Assembly: GCF_900096895.1 (NCBI RefSeq)
Contig: NZ_FMYO01000003.1
Span: 186,001-250,000 of the forward strand
Direction of reading: 5' to 3'
Length of the DNA: 64,000 bases
Source: Acinetobacter kookii
Lineage (GTDB): Bacteria > Pseudomonadota > Gammaproteobacteria > Pseudomonadales > Moraxellaceae
The translations under genes and the position numbers were made by a program. Of this stretch, positions 8,227 to 17,498 are shown piece by piece; positions within the stretch are counted from its first letter, which is position 1; every line of letters begins with the position of its first letter. The notes under the pieces are model-generated. The model was not told the DNA's origin and searched no databases. It worked only from the letters and a program-made list of their open reading frames with translations.

Positions 8227-8880
8227 TCACAGCTTGGTGAAAATTTCTTCACGGCTCAGACGTGACTTGGGTAATTGAGCGTTGAAATCATTTTCACTAC
8301 GGTAACCCAGGGTCATAATCACCGACAGAATTAAACCTTTTTCATCTAATTCCAGTTCCTGGCGGATGATCTGTTCATCAAATCCGCCAATAGGCGTGGC
8401 ATCAACTCCTTCAATACCTGCGGCCAGCAGTAGTTGACCTAACGCAATAAAGGTCTGATTTTCTGCCCAGCGCTGAATATCACCTTTTTCATTACGGTAA
8501 TAATCCACATATCCGCTGCGGCTGTCTTTCTGACCCTGTTTGGCTTTTTCATCTTTAAAACGGCCACTGACATCATCCTGAGTAAGCAGGGTATCTAAAT
8601 GCTGTTCACTGATATCTGCTTTGGTACAGAACAGAATGGTGTGAGAAGAATCTAAGACTTTAGGGGCATTATAAGCATATTTACCCACTAAAGCCTTGGC
8701 AATGCGCTCTTTGGCAGCTTGATGATCGGCAATAAAAAAATGCCAGGGTTGAATATTGATGGAGGATGGCGTGAGACGCAGAATTTCCAGTAAACGTTCA
8801 AATTGTTCCTGTGGAATTTTTTTGGAAGCATCATATGCTTTGGTGGTGTAACGTGTTTTTGAAATGTTTAATAAATCCAT
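8227..8880 (-). CDS. nfsB: Oxygen-insensitive NAD(P)H nitroreductase family, NfsB-like
   Basis: A flavin (FMN) nitroreductase/dihydropteridine-reductase family enzyme. From ATG 8880 it has 217 residues, exactly the length of E. coli NfsB, and begins MDLLNISKTRYTTKAYD like it. FMN-contact motifs are visible: TRYTTKAYD, PSSINIQPWHF and, at the end, TLGYRSENDFNAQLPKSR. The frame is open upstream to a GTG at 8895, but GGAA lies about nine bases before ATG 8880, so that start is preferred. The gene is divergent from the aldolase gene at 9131. The natural substrate is uncertain, as usual for this family. Confidence 0.88.
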   Translation of the reverse strand: MDLLNISKTRYTTKAYDASKKIPQEQFERLLEILRLTPSSINIQPWHFFIADHQAAKERIAKALVGKYAYNAPKVLDSSHTILFCTKADISEQHLDTLLTQDDVSGRFKDEKAKQGQKDSRSGYVDYYRNEKGDIQRWAENQTFIALGQLLLAAGIEGVDATPIGGFDEQIIRQELELDEKGLILSVIMTLGYRSENDFNAQLPKSRLSREEIFTKL

Positions 8881-9130
8881 GAGTGACATTTCCACTATTA
8901 AATTTTTAATGATTTTACCTGATTCTTGGCTGAAATGGCTTGGAAGAATTTTTAGATAATTTATATCCTAAGATAAAGAATGTCGGTATTGAGGTTGGTA
9001 TAGAATAAAAACTTAATAAAATGAATTATTAATAGCTATATACAATGATAAAATACGAAATCTATATTGGTACTTTTTGTTAAATCACGTTTAATCGAAT
9101 AATTACATCGCCTGTAGACCGAGTCAGACA

Positions 9131-9928
9131 ATGATAGATGATACAAACCATTTTAAAAGAAAATTAAAAACCCAACAGCAGATTGGCTTATGGGTGGGTT
9201 TGGCCGATGCTTATGGAACTGAAATTGCGGCCAATGCCGGTTATGACTGGTTGCTGATTGACGGTGAACATGCACCGAGCGATTTAAGAACCACACTCTC
9301 TCAATTGCAAAGTATAGCGGCTTATCCTTCACAAGCCGTGGTGCGTCCACCCATTGGCAGCGTACAGCTGATTAAGCAGCTTTTGGATATTGGGGCACAA
9401 ACTTTATTGATTCCCATGGTGGAAACGGTTGAGCAGGCTGAGCTGATGGTGAAAGCGGTACGTTATCCGCCAGAGGGGATTCGTGGCGTGGGAGCGGCAC
9501 TGGCACGTGCGACGCGCTGGAACAGCATTCCTGACTATTATGCCAAAGCGCATGAAAATATTTGCCTGCTGATTCAGATTGAATCAGTGACAGGCTTAGA
9601 AAATCTGGACGAGATTTTAAAAGTGGATGGCATTGATGGCGTGTTTATTGGCGCTGTAGATTTGTCTGCGACCATGGGTTATCAGGGTAATCCGAATCAT
9701 CCGGAAGTACAAAAAGCCGTAATAGATGCCATTCAACGCATTCGGGCATCAGGTAAAGCAGCGGGAATTCTATCGACTGCGCATGAAGTGACGCAAAAAT
9801 ATATTGATTTGGGTACCGAGTTTGTTGCGGTGGGTGTAGATACCAGTGTCTTGATGAACTCTCTGCGTGAACTTTTAGCCAAATACAAAGATGGTACTGA
9901 AGTGGTTAAATCTGAAGGTGGCTATTAA
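9131..9928 (+). CDS. hpaI: HpcH/HpaI family aldolase (4-hydroxy-2-oxoheptanedioate aldolase-like)
   Basis: A 265-residue class II pyruvate aldolase closely similar to E. coli HpaI, which splits 4-hydroxy-2-oxoheptane-1,7-dioate into pyruvate and succinate semialdehyde. Visible landmarks: LLIDGEHAPSD with the catalytic His, VVRPP, RYPPEGIRGVG, LARATRWN, the metal-binding LIQIES and GVDGVFIGAVDLS. E. coli has GPADLS at the last site, so Ala-Val replaces Pro-Ala here. No other homoprotocatechuate-pathway gene is nearby, so its role may be a more general 2-oxo-acid aldolase. GAGTCAGACA precedes the ATG. Confidence 0.85.
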   Translation: MIDDTNHFKRKLKTQQQIGLWVGLADAYGTEIAANAGYDWLLIDGEHAPSDLRTTLSQLQSIAAYPSQAVVRPPIGSVQLIKQLLDIGAQTLLIPMVETVEQAELMVKAVRYPPEGIRGVGAALARATRWNSIPDYYAKAHENICLLIQIESVTGLENLDEILKVDGIDGVFIGAVDLSATMGYQGNPNHPEVQKAVIDAIQRIRASGKAAGILSTAHEVTQKYIDLGTEFVAVGVDTSVLMNSLRELLAKYKDGTEVVKSEGGY

Positions 9929-10063
9929 TTTTTAATATTTTATATCGGCTTCTAAATTGTACCTGAGGGACTCCCAGCAACTGTAATTATAGAGTCAGGA
10001 GTTCTGTGGGTGCTTTTTTGGTTTTGCCTTGAAAAGTATGGCCGCTTGAAACCCAAGGCATTT

Positions 10064-10166
10064 GTCATTCACAAAACCGGTTTTACTTTTGGTCAGCTAA
10101 ATTTTTTTCATCGCAGAAACATTACAGCGTAGTTCCCGACAGATTGTGAATGACATAGTCGAGGGA
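10064..10166. repeat. Inverted-repeat element between hpaI and lpxH
   Basis: GTCATTCACAA (10064-10074) and TTGTGAATGAC (10144-10154) are perfect 11-base inverted copies 69 bases apart. A second interleaved stem pairs TCCCGAC (10134-10140) with GTCGAGGGA (10158-10166), with a two-base bulge. The two stems share sequence and cannot form at once. I see no gene in the 264-base gap. This could be a dispersed extragenic repeat or a structured RNA end. Confidence 0.45.
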
Positions 10167-10192
10167 TAAAAGCTGATAATGGAAATTTATAT

Positions 10193-10912
10193 TTAATAAG
10201 CCCAGGTCTTTAATTCTAATTTTACATTTTTTTGTTCAGGATTGATCTCTAAAATCTGTGCCGAATGTTCGCGCCAGTCCCCCAGTACAATCCTTTTTTT
10301 AGCCTGAATATCATGTATCGCGGGGCGATGTGTATGACCATGAATTAATACGTCAACATGTTCTAAGGCAACGTTCACCGCGAACTGATTTACATCCATA
10401 ATGTCATAAGATTTGACTTGCTTGGTTTCAGCACTTTTTTTACGGAAACCATTGGCCAGTTTTTGCCGAAAACTTAAAGGCATACGTTTTAAAAAACCTA
10501 ACAGCAATGGATTGCGAATGATCTTGCGGAATTTTTGGTAAGACACATCATCGGTGCAGAGTAGGTCGCCATGTTCTAAACGGTATGTGGTGTCGGATAT
10601 TTTTAAAATGGCGGGTTCAGACAGCAATGTGCCCTGGAATTGTTTTAAGAATTTTTTGCCGAGTGCGAAATCACGGTTGCCAGCCTGAAAATATACCTGA
10701 TTGCCGGCCTGATGAAACTTTTGCAGGGCATGGACAATGTCATCCAGCCAGGGCGCAGTGTAGTCATCGCCAATCCAGGCATTAAACCAGTCACCCAAAA
10801 TATAGAGCTGGGTATTTTTATCTTTATAACTGTCCAATAAATCCAAAAACCCCCGAACGAGTCGAGGGTGTTCAGGTGACAAATGTAAATCAGAGATAAA
10901 CAGATAGGTCAC
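10193..10912 (-). CDS. lpxH: UDP-2,3-diacylglucosamine diphosphatase
   Basis: A 239-residue calcineurin-like phosphoesterase that hydrolyses UDP-2,3-diacylglucosamine to lipid X in lipid A synthesis, acting at the inner face of the cytoplasmic membrane. Metal-binding blocks in order: FISDLHLS, LGDWFNAWIGDD, AGNRDFALG, EHGD and HGHTHRP. I choose the GTG at 10912 because AAAAGGA lies seven bases upstream and the protein then begins VTYLFISDLHL, matching E. coli LpxH in length; 15 further upstream in-frame codons belong to a repeat. It lies downstream of ppiB, separated by that repeat element. Confidence 0.93.
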   Translation of the reverse strand: MTYLFISDLHLSPEHPRLVRGFLDLLDSYKDKNTQLYILGDWFNAWIGDDYTAPWLDDIVHALQKFHQAGNQVYFQAGNRDFALGKKFLKQFQGTLLSEPAILKISDTTYRLEHGDLLCTDDVSYQKFRKIIRNPLLLGFLKRMPLSFRQKLANGFRKKSAETKQVKSYDIMDVNQFAVNVALEHVDVLIHGHTHRPAIHDIQAKKRIVLGDWREHSAQILEINPEQKNVKLELKTWAY

Positions 10913-10928
10913 GTATATTCCTTTTTGT

Positions 10929-11097
10929 AATCTCCCTTGCGGAGCAATGCTCCTCACCCATCTTTGATAAAGAGGGACTTCCCAACTTTTATAATAAAGG
11001 AATAAACCTTTATTTTATGGAGGAAAGTTCCTCCCTTTCTTGCGCTTCGATTTAAAAGCAGTGCTTTAAAACTCGCTCAGGGAGGTTAGGAGGGATT
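10929..11097. repeat. Multi-hairpin intergenic element between ppiB and lpxH
   Basis: The outer ends are inverted: AATCTCCCT (10929-10937) against AGGGAGG...GGGATT (11079-11097). Inside are four short palindromes: GGAGCAATGCTCC (10941-10953), AATAAAGG/CCTTTATT (10993-11014), GGAGGAA/TTCCTCC (11019-11034) and AAAGCAGTGCTTT (11055-11067). It fills the whole gap and even supplies spurious codons in frame with lpxH. The ends resemble those of the element at 55951-56027, so both may belong to one family. Confidence 0.6.
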
Positions 11098-11098
11098 T

Positions 11099-11608
11099 TT
11101 ATTCAGCAATGATTTTTGCAGATTCAATCACAACGTTCTCTAGAGGAACGTCAGCGTGGTAGCCACGGTTACCTGTGCGAACGCCTTTGATTTCATTCAC
11201 GACATCCATACCTTCAACCACTTTACCAAATACGGCATAACCCCAACCTTGAGCTGTTTTACCCGTGTGATTAAGGAAAGCGTTGTTTTTCACGTTAATG
11301 AAGAACTGAGCAGAAGCAGAGTGAGGAGCTTGGGTACGCGCCATAGCGATTGTACCTTCGTCATTGCTTAGACCATTGTCTGCTTCGTTTTCAATTGAAT
11401 CACGCGTTGCTTTTTCTTTGAAATTTTCATCCATGCCACCGCCCTGGATCATGAAACCGTCAATAACACGGTGGAAAATTACGCCATCATAAAAACCATC
11501 ACGAACATATTCCAAAAAGTTAGCAACAGTTTTAGGTGCTTTTTCTGAGTTAAGTTCAAGAACAATGCGTCCTTTATTGGTGTTTAATTCGACTTGAGGA
11601 AAACTCAT
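11099..11608 (-). CDS. ppiB: Cytoplasmic peptidyl-prolyl cis-trans isomerase (cyclophilin)
   Basis: A 169-residue cyclophilin without signal peptide, like E. coli PpiB. Active-site blocks: [18 protein letters not shown] (Arg and Phe of the catalytic pocket), [21 protein letters not shown], and [15 protein letters not shown]. The ATG at 11608 has AGGAG about nine bases upstream. It is divergent from glnS (165 bases apart) and co-directional with lpxH, an arrangement common in Acinetobacter. Confidence 0.95.
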   Translation of the reverse strand: MSFPQVELNTNKGRIVLELNSEKAPKTVANFLEYVRDGFYDGVIFHRVIDGFMIQGGGMDENFKEKATRDSIENEADNGLSNDEGTIAMARTQAPHSASAQFFINVKNNAFLNHTGKTAQGWGYAVFGKVVEGMDVVNEIKGVRTGNRGYHADVPLENVVIESAKIIAE

Positions 11609-11773
11609 TCTATAATCTCCTGATCATGGACAAAAAAGCCATGGGTTTTTGGTTGAGAGAAGCATAAGCAAACTGTAAACTACAAGGCAAGCAAAAACGT
11701 TATTTTCTTTGTTAAAAATGGAGAAAAGCGTTTTAATTATCCTATTTTATCTTATAGAAGTGATTTATCAACT

Positions 11774-13492
11774 ATGAAGCCGAATGATGTTGTTTCATCC
11801 CTGCCAAATAACCCGACAACAAGTACTCAACCTGTCGATGCTGCGCAGCAAGAACAACAGCCTGGCTTAGATTTTGTACGCCAGGTCATTACTGACGATT
11901 TGGCAGCAGGCCGTACCCAGCAAGTGATCACGCGTTTTCCACCGGAACCGAATGGTTATCTGCATATTGGTCATGTGAAAGCGATTTGTTTGAACTTCGG
12001 TATTGCGCAAGAATTTGACGGTTTATGTAACTTGCGTTTTGACGATACCAACCCGGACGCAGAAGAACAAGAATATGTGGATGGTATTGCCAACGACGTA
12101 AAATGGCTCGGTTTTAACTGGAATGGTGAACCTCGCTATGCATCAAGCTATTTCGATCAACTGTACACATGGGCAGTGCAACTGATTGAACAGGGCGATG
12201 CCTATGTAGATTTGCAAACACCTGAAGAAATCAAGTTAAACCGCGGTTCATTTGTAGAACCGGGCAAAAACTCTCCATTCCGTGACGCGACTGTAGAAGA
12301 AAACCTGGCGCGTTTTGAACAAATGCGTAATGGCGAGCTGGGCGAAGGTCAGGCAGTACTGCGTGCCAAAATTGATATGGCATCTCCAAACGTACATATG
12401 CGTGATCCAATCATGTATCGGGTATTGCACTCTGAACATCATCAGACGGGTGATAAATGGAAAATGTACCCGATGTATGACTATGCGCATCCATTATCCG
12501 ATGCCATTGAAGGTGTGACTCACTCTTTATGTACCTTGGAATTCCAGGATCACCGTCCATTCTATGACTGGATTGTGGAGAAGGTGAAATCTCCAGCCGT
12601 TCCACACCAGTACGAATCGAGCCGTTTAAATGTCGATTACACCATTACCTCGAAGCGTAAGCTGCGTAAACTGGTAGAAGGCGGCTTTGTACATGGTTGG
12701 GACGATCCACGTATGCCAACCGTAGTCGGTATGCGCCGCCGCGGTTTCACGCCTGAAGGTCTGCGTGATTTCTGTAAACGTGTGGGGGTGTCGAAGTCTG
12801 ACGGTATTGTCGATGTGGCAATGCTGGAATACTGCATTCGTCAGTCTTTGGAAAATACCGCTGCACGCGGCATGGCAGTGTTGAATCCGCTGAAAGTGAC
12901 TTTAACCAACTTGCCTGAAGATATGGATTTGACTCATGCACGTCATCCGAACGTCGACATGGGTGACCGTATCATTCCATTAACGTCTGAAATTTACATT
13001 GACCGTAAAGACTTTGAAGAAGCACCGCCTAAAGGCTTTAAACGCTTGATTCCAGATGGTGAAGTACGTTTACGTCATGCTTACGTGATCAAATGCAATG
13101 AAGTGATTAAGGATGAAAACGGTGAAGTGGTTGAACTGAAATGTTCAATCGATCCGGAAACTTTAGGCAAGAACCCGGAAGGCCGTAAGGTGAAAGGCGT
13201 AATTCACTGGGTTTCTGCAACCAAGGGTGTGCCTGCTGAGGTCCGTATCTACGACCGTTTATTCAATGAATCTGATCCGGAAGTGGGCGATGACTTCCTT
13301 GCCAACTTGAATCCTGACTCATTACAGACAGTTCAAGCGGTGATTGAACCTGCACTGGCTGAAGCGAAGCCTGAAGACCGTTTCCAGTTTGAACGTGAAG
13401 GTTACTTCGTAGCAGATCAATATGATCACACAGCAGTGAAACCAGTGTTTAACCGTATTCTGGACTTAAAAGACAGCTTTAAGCCTAAGTAA
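11774..13492 (+). CDS. glnS: Glutaminyl-tRNA synthetase
   Basis: A 572-residue class I aminoacyl-tRNA synthetase that charges tRNA-Gln. The Rossmann-fold signatures are [18 protein letters not shown] (HIGH motif, about residues 55-72) and [11 protein letters not shown] (KMSKS equivalent). The anticodon-binding beta-barrel part follows after about residue 350. About 30 extra N-terminal residues, rich in Gln, Pro and Ser, precede the domain compared with E. coli GlnS; they lack known motifs. A UUCG-capped terminator follows at 13613. Confidence 0.97.
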   Translation: MKPNDVVSSLPNNPTTSTQPVDAAQQEQQPGLDFVRQVITDDLAAGRTQQVITRFPPEPNGYLHIGHVKAICLNFGIAQEFDGLCNLRFDDTNPDAEEQEYVDGIANDVKWLGFNWNGEPRYASSYFDQLYTWAVQLIEQGDAYVDLQTPEEIKLNRGSFVEPGKNSPFRDATVEENLARFEQMRNGELGEGQAVLRAKIDMASPNVHMRDPIMYRVLHSEHHQTGDKWKMYPMYDYAHPLSDAIEGVTHSLCTLEFQDHRPFYDWIVEKVKSPAVPHQYESSRLNVDYTITSKRKLRKLVEGGFVHGWDDPRMPTVVGMRRRGFTPEGLRDFCKRVGVSKSDGIVDVAMLEYCIRQSLENTAARGMAVLNPLKVTLTNLPEDMDLTHARHPNVDMGDRIIPLTSEIYIDRKDFEEAPPKGFKRLIPDGEVRLRHAYVIKCNEVIKDENGEVVELKCSIDPETLGKNPEGRKVKGVIHWVSATKGVPAEVRIYDRLFNESDPEVGDDFLANLNPDSLQTVQAVIEPALAEAKPEDRFQFEREGYFVADQYDHTAVKPVFNRILDLKDSFKPK

Positions 13493-13508
13493 GGATAAGT
13501 TACACCCT

Positions 13509-13555
13509 TTCATCTTGCGCCAGATAAGGCGCATTTGCCGGCCGCAAGAGATGAA
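13509..13555. repeat. REP-like nested palindrome after glnS
   Basis: TTCATCTTGCG (13509-13519) pairs with CGCAAGAGATGAA (13543-13555) with a two-base bulge, and GCGCC/GGCGC (13517-13532) forms an inner stem. The core GCCAGATAAGGCG recalls enterobacterial REP sequences, possibly by chance. The 290-base gap 13493-13782 also holds the glnS terminator and a CAGTCCTG/CAGGACTG inverted repeat (13657-13705), but no gene. Confidence 0.4.
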
Positions 13556-13612
13556 GCTGTGACTAACAAGCTATCTGTGATACAGTTAAAAATGAATTGA
13601 AATAAATATGCT

Positions 13613-13639
13613 AAAAGCTCAACTTCGGTTGGGCTTTTT
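13613..13639 (+). terminator. Intrinsic terminator of glnS
   Basis: AAAAGCTCAAC pairs with GTTGGGCTTTT around a TTCG tetraloop, ending in a T run. Confidence 0.88.
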
Positions 13640-13782
13640 CGTAAGCATAAAATGACCAGTCCTGACGGTAGTCACTTTATTGTGTGATCTTATTAACCAG
13701 GACTGTTTATTCTGGGAAAAATAATATTCAATAAGAACGTAAGCATGGCGATCACTAAAACAACAGGCTGAGGGGAATAAAA

Positions 13783-14244
13783 ATGAGCGTTGTCATAGAA
13801 ACCCAAATGTTAATTCGTAAACCCGTTGCAGAGGTGTTTAATGCCTTTGCTGATCCCGAAATCACCAGCAAGTTCTGGTTTACTTCATCTACAGGACCCT
13901 TGATTGAAAACACAACAGTAGACTGGTATTGGGAAAAATATGAAGTGACCAGCAGTGTGTATGTCGAACAGCTGATTAACAATGAACTGATCCAGATGAT
14001 CTGGGGAGAGCCCAAGAGTACGGTAGACTTTATTTTTGAGAAATTAACCGTACAAGAAACTTATCTTCGCATTCGCAATTATGATATTCCCTTGCAAGGC
14101 TCAGACTTAATTGCTTTTGTGATTGAGCAAACAGGCGGTTTCACCACTGTGCTGGATGGCTGCAAAGCTTATCTGGAATATGGAGCGCAGTTAAATCTGG
14201 TCAATGACAAGTTTCCGCCCTTTGTCGAAATGGGGGTGATCTAA
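13783..14244 (+). CDS. SRPBCC/AHSA1-like protein
   Basis: A 153-residue protein with the AHSA1 (START-like) pattern: a first strand IETQMLIRKPVAEVFNAFAD, then ITSKFWFTSSTGPL, a central WYWEKYEV and a last helix with FTTVLDGCKAYLEYGAQLNLV. Such proteins hold hydrophobic ligands or act as co-chaperones; the ligand is unknown. Most bacterial members are close to this length. AGGGGAATAAAA precedes ATG 13783. It stands alone between glnS and the convergent LRAT-like gene. Confidence 0.75.
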   Translation: MSVVIETQMLIRKPVAEVFNAFADPEITSKFWFTSSTGPLIENTTVDWYWEKYEVTSSVYVEQLINNELIQMIWGEPKSTVDFIFEKLTVQETYLRIRNYDIPLQGSDLIAFVIEQTGGFTTVLDGCKAYLEYGAQLNLVNDKFPPFVEMGVI

Positions 14245-14406
14245 ACCTACTAATCAACTGTTATGGATTGGTGATTCGTTGCTATGCAGATGGGGTATAT
14301 GGAGTATATGGAGAAGTCATCTCCTTGAAGTTAAAACCAGCTAAAAGATCTGCATGTCTATGGGTAATTTAAATTTTATCCTGCAATGAGAAACGAGCCG
14401 GTGCAA

Positions 14407-14940
14407 TCACTGCTTGGGATTCTGTTCTTTTAGCCAGAGATAATGCGGAATCCGTTTTTTTGCCTTATCACGTAACTTTTTCTTGATGTACAGCACCAAT
14501 GCAAAACAGGTGGTGGTGAGGGTCAGCAACATGCTGTTCATAAAACTCATGAGTGAGCTGACATAACCGATGGTGGTTAAACGGTTCATCATGCGGATGA
14601 CTTGAGGACTGCTTTCTACACCGGTAATGGCCCAGGTACACAAGTGTTCGCAATTGTTAATAATCAGATGATACTGGTTTTCGTTCATGCGAGAACGCAT
14701 ACGCCGTACCACTTTACGGCCGCGAAATTTAGGATTGTTATATTGCTGGATAATAATGGTTTTACCAAAACTGAATTTTTCCAGTGAGGTGATTTCAATG
14801 GGGCGTTTCTTAAATAAATGAGCAAAACCGGAATAGTGAATAACCCGGCCACGACCTGCATAAATGCCGTGATGAGAATATCCAAAGTGTTTAACGATAA
14901 GATGTGCCCCTAAAGGAAATCGTATTTTCTGCTGTTGCAT
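14407..14940 (-). CDS. LRAT-like (NlpC/P60-superfamily) protein with C-terminal membrane segment
   Basis: A 177-residue protein with the lecithin:retinol acyltransferase domain, a permuted NlpC/P60 cysteine-enzyme fold. The pattern is GAHLIVKHFGYSHHGIY with catalytic His24, VIHYSG with His35, and NNCEHLCTW with nucleophile Cys97. A hydrophobic stretch near residues 125-150 is followed by a Lys/Arg-rich tail (YIKKKLRDKAKKR), so the protein is probably membrane-anchored. Related domains act as acyltransferases, phospholipases or peptidases; the substrate here is unknown. It stands alone. Confidence 0.75.
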   Translation of the reverse strand: MQQQKIRFPLGAHLIVKHFGYSHHGIYAGRGRVIHYSGFAHLFKKRPIEITSLEKFSFGKTIIIQQYNNPKFRGRKVVRRMRSRMNENQYHLIINNCEHLCTWAITGVESSPQVIRMMNRLTTIGYVSSLMSFMNSMLLTLTTTCFALVLYIKKKLRDKAKKRIPHYLWLKEQNPKQ

Positions 14941-15102
14941 GTTGACGTTTAGCCAATAAAGTTACAAATATGTTTTGTTGATGTAGTTTACTGCTTCTTT
15001 ATAAAAGAATCGACTATTTCACCAAGCTGACAGACTTTTATATATCCATTACATCGCAGTATACAATGTCAGGACTCAGCATACCTCATGAGCCACAGCA
15101 AC

Positions 15103-15861
15103 ATGAAGAAAGTATTGTTAATAAAATGTGCAGTTGTCGCTTTACTCAGTTTTAGCAACCTCACTTATGCCGACCTTCATATCCAGCGCTGGCAAAATGA
15201 AGGGGTAGATGTTGATGTGGTCAAAATAGATCAGCCACAAAACTTGCGCCTGTTTTTAAATGATAACCAGACCCATCAACCGTTAGCTAAATTCCAGGCT
15301 GTGGCAAAGCAGCTGAAGCGATGTGAAAAGCTGCTCTTTGCCATGAATGCCGGGATGTATCATGCGGACTATTCTCCGGTCGGCTTATATATTGAAGCAG
15401 CTCGGCAACAGCAAAAACTCAACACGGTAAAGCAGGCATATGGCAATTTTCATCTGCAACCCAATGGGGTATTGGCATGGAATCGACATCACAGCCTGAT
15501 TACCAAGACCGAAGATTATCAAAAGCTCAATTTTAATGCCGAATATGCGACGCAATCGGGACCGATGCTGGTGATTGACGGGCAGATAAATCCCAATTTT
15601 CTAAAAGATTCAGACTCGTTAAAAATCCGTAACGCTGTCGGGATTAAAGATCAAAGCTTATATTTTGTGATCAGTCGCAATGCAGTCAGTTTTTATCAAT
15701 TTGCACAATTTTTTCAACAACAGCTTAAGGTGCAAAATGCCTTGTATCTGGATGGTTCAATCTCAAGTGCCTATATTCCGCAGTTAAAGCGTTCAGACTC
15801 ATTGTTTCATTTAGGGCCGATGGTGGCCTATATCGATCAACAGAACTGTTCTACTGAATAA
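15103..15861 (+). CDS. Secreted phosphodiester glycosidase-like (NAGPA/DUF2233) protein
   Basis: About 252 residues. A signal peptide (MKKVLLIKCAVVALLSF, cut near LTYA-DL) argues for ATG 15103; ATG 15088 adds five residues. The mature part shows the DUF2233 pattern: FAMNAGMYHADYSPVGLYIE, LQPNGVLAW, ATQSGPMLVIDG, RNAVGIK and ALYLDGSISSAYIP. This fold is shared with the enzyme that uncovers mannose 6-phosphate and with bacterial exopolysaccharide- or cell-wall-related glycosidases. A periplasmic hydrolase is likely; the substrate is unknown. Convergent with the small gene at 15942. Confidence 0.75.
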   Translation: MKKVLLIKCAVVALLSFSNLTYADLHIQRWQNEGVDVDVVKIDQPQNLRLFLNDNQTHQPLAKFQAVAKQLKRCEKLLFAMNAGMYHADYSPVGLYIEAARQQQKLNTVKQAYGNFHLQPNGVLAWNRHHSLITKTEDYQKLNFNAEYATQSGPMLVIDGQINPNFLKDSDSLKIRNAVGIKDQSLYFVISRNAVSFYQFAQFFQQQLKVQNALYLDGSISSAYIPQLKRSDSLFHLGPMVAYIDQQNCSTE

Positions 15862-15895
15862 TGAAATTCGCCAGCCATTAAAAAAGGGCAAATAA

Positions 15896-15923
15896 AAAGG
15901 CATTCAGTGAACTAAATGCCTTT
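15896..15923. terminator. Bidirectional terminator hairpin
   Basis: AAAGGCATT (15896-15904) pairs perfectly with AATGCCTTT (15915-15923), flanked by A and T runs, between the convergent genes at 15861 and 15942. Confidence 0.8.
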
Positions 15924-15941
15924 ATTTAGAGGGTTTAGACT

Positions 15942-16172
15942 CTATTGTTGAAGTGGTAGATGCTGTAATTCATTTAACTCTTTACGGCTATAACCTCTTG
16001 AAATTAAGACTTTCTTAATTCCAATGATGACTTTTTCATCTGTTGCTTTCGTTAAAGCTTCGATCAATTGTTCATTCGATTTACAAGAGCAATCATTTTC
16101 GACACAGGAAATCTGATTCTTGTGTTCGTTGTGCTGTTGATTAGCAGAAAACAGCTTTTGCCAAAAACTCAT
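15942..16172 (-). CDS. Small Cys-containing hypothetical protein
   Basis: A 76-residue protein of unknown function. It begins MSFWQKLFSA, has three clustered Cys (residues 23, 28 and 30, in CVENDCSC) and a helical second half (KVLISRGYSRKELNELQ). The Cys cluster might bind a metal or form a disulfide. It has no signal peptide. The gene is monocistronic and convergent with the glycosidase-like gene. I do not recognise a family. Confidence 0.55.
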   Translation of the reverse strand: MSFWQKLFSANQQHNEHKNQISCVENDCSCKSNEQLIEALTKATDEKVIIGIKKVLISRGYSRKELNELQHLPLQQ

Positions 16173-16360
16173 AGAGCCTTCATATGCAACCTAACATAGA
16201 TCGAAATATATCCAGTTTTTTGAGGAATACAAGCCTATAACAGTGATAAAAGCAGCAATTAGACACAAATTTTTCCGATTCTGACACAATAATTTAACGG
16301 GATTATGACAGTTACTGCCAGATGAAGGTTTGTAAACATTTAATTTTCAATATCATAAAA

Positions 16361-16384
16361 AATGAAGCTCAGTTGAGCTTCATT
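16361..16384 (-). terminator. Terminator of trmA
   Basis: AATGAAGCTCA and TGAGCTTCATT form a perfect 11-base stem 31 bases past the trmA stop; on the minus strand it is followed by TTTTTATGATA. Confidence 0.75.
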
Positions 16385-16415
16385 TGTATATAAAACTAAA
16401 AATGAAATAAATTGT

Positions 16416-17498
16416 TTAAATCTTTTCCAGCAACACACCCGACTCGACGTGATGGGTGTAGGGGAACTGGTCAAACATCGCAAATTTGGTCACTTTATGC
16501 GTATGCGATAAGGTCTTTAAATTGTCCTCTAAAGTATCCGGATTACATGAGATATAAATGATCCGTTCAAAACGCTGCAGCAGTTTTAATGTTTCATTGT
16601 CAATGCCGGCACGTGGCGGATCAACAAATACCGTATCGAAGTCATAGCTGGTGATGTCGATTTCCGCTTCCTGCAAGCGGCGGAATTCACGTTCTCCATT
16701 ATAGGCCTCGGTAAATTCTTCAGCCGACAAACGGGCTACCTGAATATTGTCAATCTGGTTGTGTTCAATATTCCACTGTGCCGCATAGACCGATGATTTG
16801 GCCAGTTCGGTTGCCAGTACGCGATTGAACCTGGTGGATAGTGGCAGGGTGAAATTACCGTTACCGCAGTACAATTCCAGTAAGTCTTTATCTGACTGTT
16901 TGGCCGCGTTACAAGCCCATTCCAGCATCTTTTGACAGACTTGAGCATTGGGCTGGGTAAAGCTGCTTTCGATTTGCTTGTATTGATAGGTACGACCCAA
17001 TACTTGCAGTTCTTCTACGACAAACTCATCACTTAAGACCACTTTTTGACCGCGGCTACGGCCAATAATTTTGATTTTCAGTTTTTCAGCCAGCTGTTTT
17101 GCCAAGCTTTCCCATTCGGCATCCAGGGGACAGCGATAAACCAATGAAACCAGCATTTCGCCTTTTAATGTCGCCAAAAAGTGAACTTCAAACAAGCGTT
17201 TAGACAATACCGCATTGCTTTTCAGTTCTTGCAGCAAAATTGGCATCAGCTGATTAATGCTTTTATCTGCAATCGGAAATTCGTCAATGCGAATGACCTG
17301 TTTTTGCTGATCTTCACTGCGTTCAAACATCGCATAAAACATATCGTCCTCAGTATGCCAAATACGGAATTCTGCACGCATACGGAAGTTTTGTTCAGGC
17401 GACGGAAATACTTCTAAAGAAGGAGGATTAAACTCGGCAAATTGAGCAGAAATACGTGCAATCTTGGCATCAAGTTGTAACTGATAAGCTGAAGTCAT
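16416..17498 (-). CDS. trmA: tRNA (uracil-54 C5)-methyltransferase
   Basis: A 360-residue SAM-dependent enzyme that makes ribothymidine at U54 of tRNA. Landmarks: [18 protein letters not shown], the SAM site [26 protein letters not shown] and YISCNPDTL with the catalytic Cys, then the [11 protein letters not shown] signature of the TrmA branch. No N-terminal TRAM domain, as expected for TrmA rather than RlmC/D. Length is typical. Monocistronic; its terminator lies at 16361. Confidence 0.95.
   Translation of the reverse strand: MTSAYQLQLDAKIARISAQFAEFNPPSLEVFPSPEQNFRMRAEFRIWHTEDDMFYAMFERSEDQQKQVIRIDEFPIADKSINQLMPILLQELKSNAVLSKRLFEVHFLATLKGEMLVSLVYRCPLDAEWESLAKQLAEKLKIKIIGRSRGQKVVLSDEFVVEELQVLGRTYQYKQIESSFTQPNAQVCQKMLEWACNAAKQSDKDLLELYCGNGNFTLPLSTRFNRVLATELAKSSVYAAQWNIEHNQIDNIQVARLSAEEFTEAYNGEREFRRLQEAEIDITSYDFDTVFVDPPRAGIDNETLKLLQRFERIIYISCNPDTLEDNLKTLSHTHKVTKFAMFDQFPYTHHVESGVLLEKI

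Noticed and set aside
10913..10957. Upstream extension of lpxH by 15 codons
   Set aside because: Those codons come from the multi-hairpin repeat; GTG 10912 has a good ribosome site and the right family start.
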